Positions 5,206-7,076 of a stretch of 7,076 nt of DNA are shown piece after piece (within the stretch, counting starts at the first letter, position 1; every line of letters begins with the position of its first letter). The notes under the pieces are model-generated. The model was not told the origin of the DNA. It saw nothing but the letters and a program-made list of their open reading frames with translations, and made no database searches. This DNA comes from Desulfobacteraceae bacterium (lineage in GTDB: Bacteria > Desulfobacterota > DSM-4660 > Desulfatiglandales > Desulfatiglandaceae). The stretch spans positions 1 through 7,076 of the forward strand of contig JABMQV010000217.1 of assembly GCA_013203065.1 (NCBI GenBank). Reading direction: 5' to 3'. Made by a program: the position numbers and the translations under genes.

Positions 5206-6372
5206 TCACCCCATTGACCTCCCCGTTTCATATGAATCTTCGACCAATTTATTATCTTGTTTCACGTCCTGCTTTTCCATCCTGCGGAGCGTTACGCGAA
5301 GTATCTCGCCAGGACGCCAGAGTCGCATGCGCGGTCCCCACGTTCCCGTTCCGCGGCAGACGATAACCGTCATACCATCCACGTCGTACCGACCTTCCAA
5401 TAGGGGATAAAAGAGCCGGACCAGATAGCCGAAGGGCCAGACCTGGCCCCCATGGGTGTGGCCACAGAGCATCAGGCCTACGCCTGCTTTCGCTGCCCTC
5501 TTGGCCTCCCACGGCGTGTGGGAGAGGAGGATGGTGGCACCAGGAGGTCTCGCCTTGAGTGCCAGTGATATGGGATCCCCTCCCTGGTGGTCGCTCCGGT
5601 GTCTGGCGGTGAGGTCCTCCACCCCTGCCAGGATGAACCCGGGTCGGATTTCCGTCCAGGAGTTCTGTAACATCCGGAACCTTACCCCATCGATCAGGTT
5701 CATGCCATGCCCCCCATAATGCTCGTGGTTCCCGGGGACAGCCCAGACACCTAGTGGTGCGGAGAGGCGTCGCAGAGTCAAAAGCAGGTCATCTTGGGGC
5801 CGACCGTGTCCTTCGAAGATGTCACCGAGGAGAACCACGATCTCGGGGCGCTACGCCTGGACCTGAGCGACCCGACCCTCAAGCCATTGTTCACCGAGCA
5901 GCGACCCGAGATGAAGATCGGACATGGCGACGAGCACGGTTCCGTCCATCTCAACCGGAAGCCCGGGGAGGTTAACATCATAGCTTTGGATAACCGGCGG
6001 TCGTAGCCCCTGGAAGAGCGCGATCAGGGAAAGTGTTCCGCCTGCGATCAAGGCCCAGCCTCGCAGTGAAGGGGCCAACCGGGGCATGATAACGCCGAAC
6101 ACGGTGACAAGGTCTATGGCAAGAAGAGCGACTGTGCTCAGGAACAGCACAGCCATCCAGTTCATGCCGAGCAGTTCAAGGCTCCCGGCCAAGGCTCCCC
6201 TGCCGCCGTGGCCGACGACTCGGCCCAGGAAAAAGATACCCCAGAGGACCACGCCTGCCCCGATAACCACTCCCAGGGGCACGTGCCGGTTCACAAATGG
6301 CACCGAGACCACGCGCCAGAAAACGTAGATATGCATCAACGTACAGGCGGAAATAAGAACAATTCCGAACAT
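5206..6372 (-). pseudogene. Membrane-anchored calcineurin-like metallophosphoesterase interrupted by one in-frame TAG
   Basis: One continuous minus-strand frame of 388 codons, broken only by TAG at codon 174 (5851-5853). Residues 1-125 hold about four hydrophobic segments (roughly 2-22, 31-53, 70-95, 105-122). The rest is a metallophosphoesterase domain of the YaeI/YkuE type with every metal-binding motif: SDLHLG (Asp152, His154) before the TAG, then GDIFEG (Asp184), GNHEH (Asn215, His216), SHTPWE (His285) and GHTHGG (His305, His307). The family hydrolyses phosphoesters, sometimes of lipid precursors. ATG 6372 is preferred because AGGAGG sits at 6376-6381, though the 3-base spacing is short; TTG 6390 in the same frame is an alternative. 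A GTG at 5838 follows the TAG but has no Shine-Dalgarno sequence, so independent translation of the catalytic half is unlikely. The gene is either freshly broken, read through, or affected by a sequencing error. It is convergent with the upstream operon and divergent from the HU gene. Confidence 0.8.
5851..5853 (-). other. In-frame amber codon inside the phosphoesterase
   Basis: TAG lies between ...VAQVQA and RPEIVVLLGD with the frame unchanged on both sides. Family members have an ordinary residue here, often Leu by my recollection; TTG to TAG is a single change. Confidence 0.85.
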
Positions 6373-6588
6373 GGGCCTCCTGGTCAACAATCATTTGGCC
6401 GGCCACTGCTGGAGTAAATCATGTGGCAGACCTTCCTGGTAAACGGCGGTTGATTCCCTTGATTGTGTCAGTCTTGGTCAAGGTCCATTCTGTGGGGTCG
6501 TTTCCATATGTTCATCTTGGGGGAATGGTGCTCTTATTGGTTTATGACAATATTCCTTCCGTCTTTTCATACAATTCACTCAAGTAGG

Positions 6589-6617
6589 TTGACACCACCA
6601 AACATGTCCTATATCTG
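6589..6617 (+). promoter_or_regulatory. Probable sigma-70-type promoter of the HU gene
   Basis: A consensus -35 TTGACA (6589-6594) is followed by the AT-rich TATATCTG (6610-6617). Depending on the hexamer chosen (TATATC, ATATCT or TATCTG) the spacer is 15, 16 or 17 bases. It would give a 5' leader of roughly 100 bases before ATG 6723. Confidence 0.5.
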
Positions 6618-6710
6618 AAAGGCATTGAAAAAGCTATAAACGCGAGTGCACCAGTATTGTAGAGATTTGCCCGGTAGCGTCAGCTGGATAAACGATAATC
6701 TCAAAGGGAA

Positions 6711-6718
6711 AAGGAGGG
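6711..6718 (+). promoter_or_regulatory. Ribosome binding site of the HU gene
   Basis: AAGGAGGG, with GGAGG ending five bases before ATG 6723. Near-ideal strength and spacing, consistent with an abundant protein. Confidence 0.7.
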
Positions 6719-6722
6719 ATCC

Positions 6723-7076
6723 ATGGCTACCAAGAGGACAACCAGGAAGGCACCGGCAAAAAAGGCAACCCCAACCCGGAAGATAGCGGCTGTAAAAAAG
6801 CCCATGACCAAATCCGCAATTATCGGAGAAATCGCCCAGAACACAGAGTTGAACAAAAAACAGGTAACTTCCGTATTGGATGAGCTGAGCATCCTCATTG
6901 AGCGTCATATCAAGAAACGCTCTCCGGGTAAATTTGTCTTTCCTGGACTTATGAAAATTGAGGTTAAACGGAAACCCGCAACAAAGGCCCGTAAAGGATT
7001 CAATCCGTTTACCAAGGAAGAGACAATGTTCAAGGCCAAACCGGCACGGAGGGTTGTCAAGATCCAGCCATTGAAA
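6723..7076 (+). CDS. HU-family histone-like DNA-binding protein with basic N-terminal tail (3' end outside window)
   Basis: The first 118 codons are visible with no stop. Residues 1-28 form a tail of Lys, Arg, Ala, Pro and Thr (ten Lys/Arg, no acidic residue), resembling histone-H1-like extensions. From about residue 28 comes an HU/IHF-type domain: PMTKSAIIGEIAQNTELNKK and a helical dimerisation segment, then FPGLMKIEVKRKPATKARKG, a basic beta arm, and NPFTKEE...KAKPARRVVKIQPLK, the typical end of the fold. Only a few residues should be missing. The protein should bind and bend DNA as a dimer in the nucleoid, the tail adding non-specific contacts. A strong Shine-Dalgarno sequence and a consensus -35 upstream suggest high expression. 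It appears unrelated to the neighbouring operons. Confidence 0.85.
   Translation, partial: MATKRTTRKAPAKKATPTRKIAAVKKPMTKSAIIGEIAQNTELNKKQVTSVLDELSILIERHIKKRSPGKFVFPGLMKIEVKRKPATKARKGFNPFTKEETMFKAKPARRVVKIQPLK

Larger units (their letters stand above)
6391..6722. other. Divergent intergenic region between phosphoesterase and HU genes
   Basis: About 330 bases without a supported gene. It holds the promoter-like sequence of the HU gene (6589-6617), a 10-bp palindrome TGGCCGGCCA at 6396-6405 just upstream of the phosphoesterase start, and the HU ribosome binding site. A TTGACC word on the minus strand near 6480 could be a -35 for the phosphoesterase, but no good -10 was found. Confidence 0.45.

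Noticed and set aside
5456..6328. Plus-strand open frames opposite the phosphoesterase
   Set aside because: They lie antisense to a GC-rich gene with clear family motifs; such shadows are expected there.
6396..6405. TGGCCGGCCA palindrome as an operator
   Set aside because: A lone 10-bp GC palindrome with no promoter fit; too little to claim a regulatory site.

Overview
The window looks like an accessory stretch of the chromosome of an anaerobic bacterium. A member of the Desulfobacterota or a relative is my best guess, from the DUF1847 protein, the soluble fumarate-reductase-like flavoprotein paired with a 2Fe-2S protein, and the HU protein with a basic tail. No rRNA or tRNA is present to anchor the taxonomy, so this is an inference. 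Base composition is patchy: the 4.7-5.2 kb spacer looks AT-rich and the phosphoesterase gene GC-rich, which suggests pieces of different origin.

Layout. (1) 1-410: the 3' part of a DUF1847 gene. (2) About 407-806: the right end of a decayed IS21-family element, made of the last third of istB, an outward-pointing promoter-like sequence, and two ~18-bp terminal repeats. (3) About 808-1065: a cupin-domain reading frame that appears to have lost its 5' end where the insertion sequence ends. (4) 1146-4618: a compact plus-strand operon of three intact genes, each with a clear Shine-Dalgarno sequence: an M20-family amidohydrolase, a fumarate-reductase/succinate-dehydrogenase-type flavoprotein, and a stand-alone 2Fe-2S ferredoxin-domain protein. 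A hairpin precedes it at 1050-1086 and a probable intrinsic terminator follows it at 4666-4698. (5) 4699-5205: an AT-rich spacer with short repeats and no supported gene. (6) 6372-5206, minus strand: a membrane-anchored calcineurin-type metallophosphoesterase with every catalytic motif present but one in-frame TAG in the middle. (7) 6391-6722: an intergenic region with a promoter-like sequence, driving (8) an HU-family DNA-binding protein with a lysine/arginine-rich N-terminal tail, which runs off the window.

How the genes may work together. The three-gene operon is the most interesting unit. The hydrolase would cleave an N-acyl or amide-linked substrate, and the flavoprotein would oxidise or reduce a carboxylate-bearing product, passing electrons to or from the small 2Fe-2S protein. 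The flavoprotein keeps most of the dicarboxylate-binding residues of fumarate reductase, but has Tyr in place of the substrate His and lacks the His that would attach FAD covalently. The substrate is therefore probably not plain fumarate or succinate. This pathway assignment is inference; the individual family assignments come directly from motifs.
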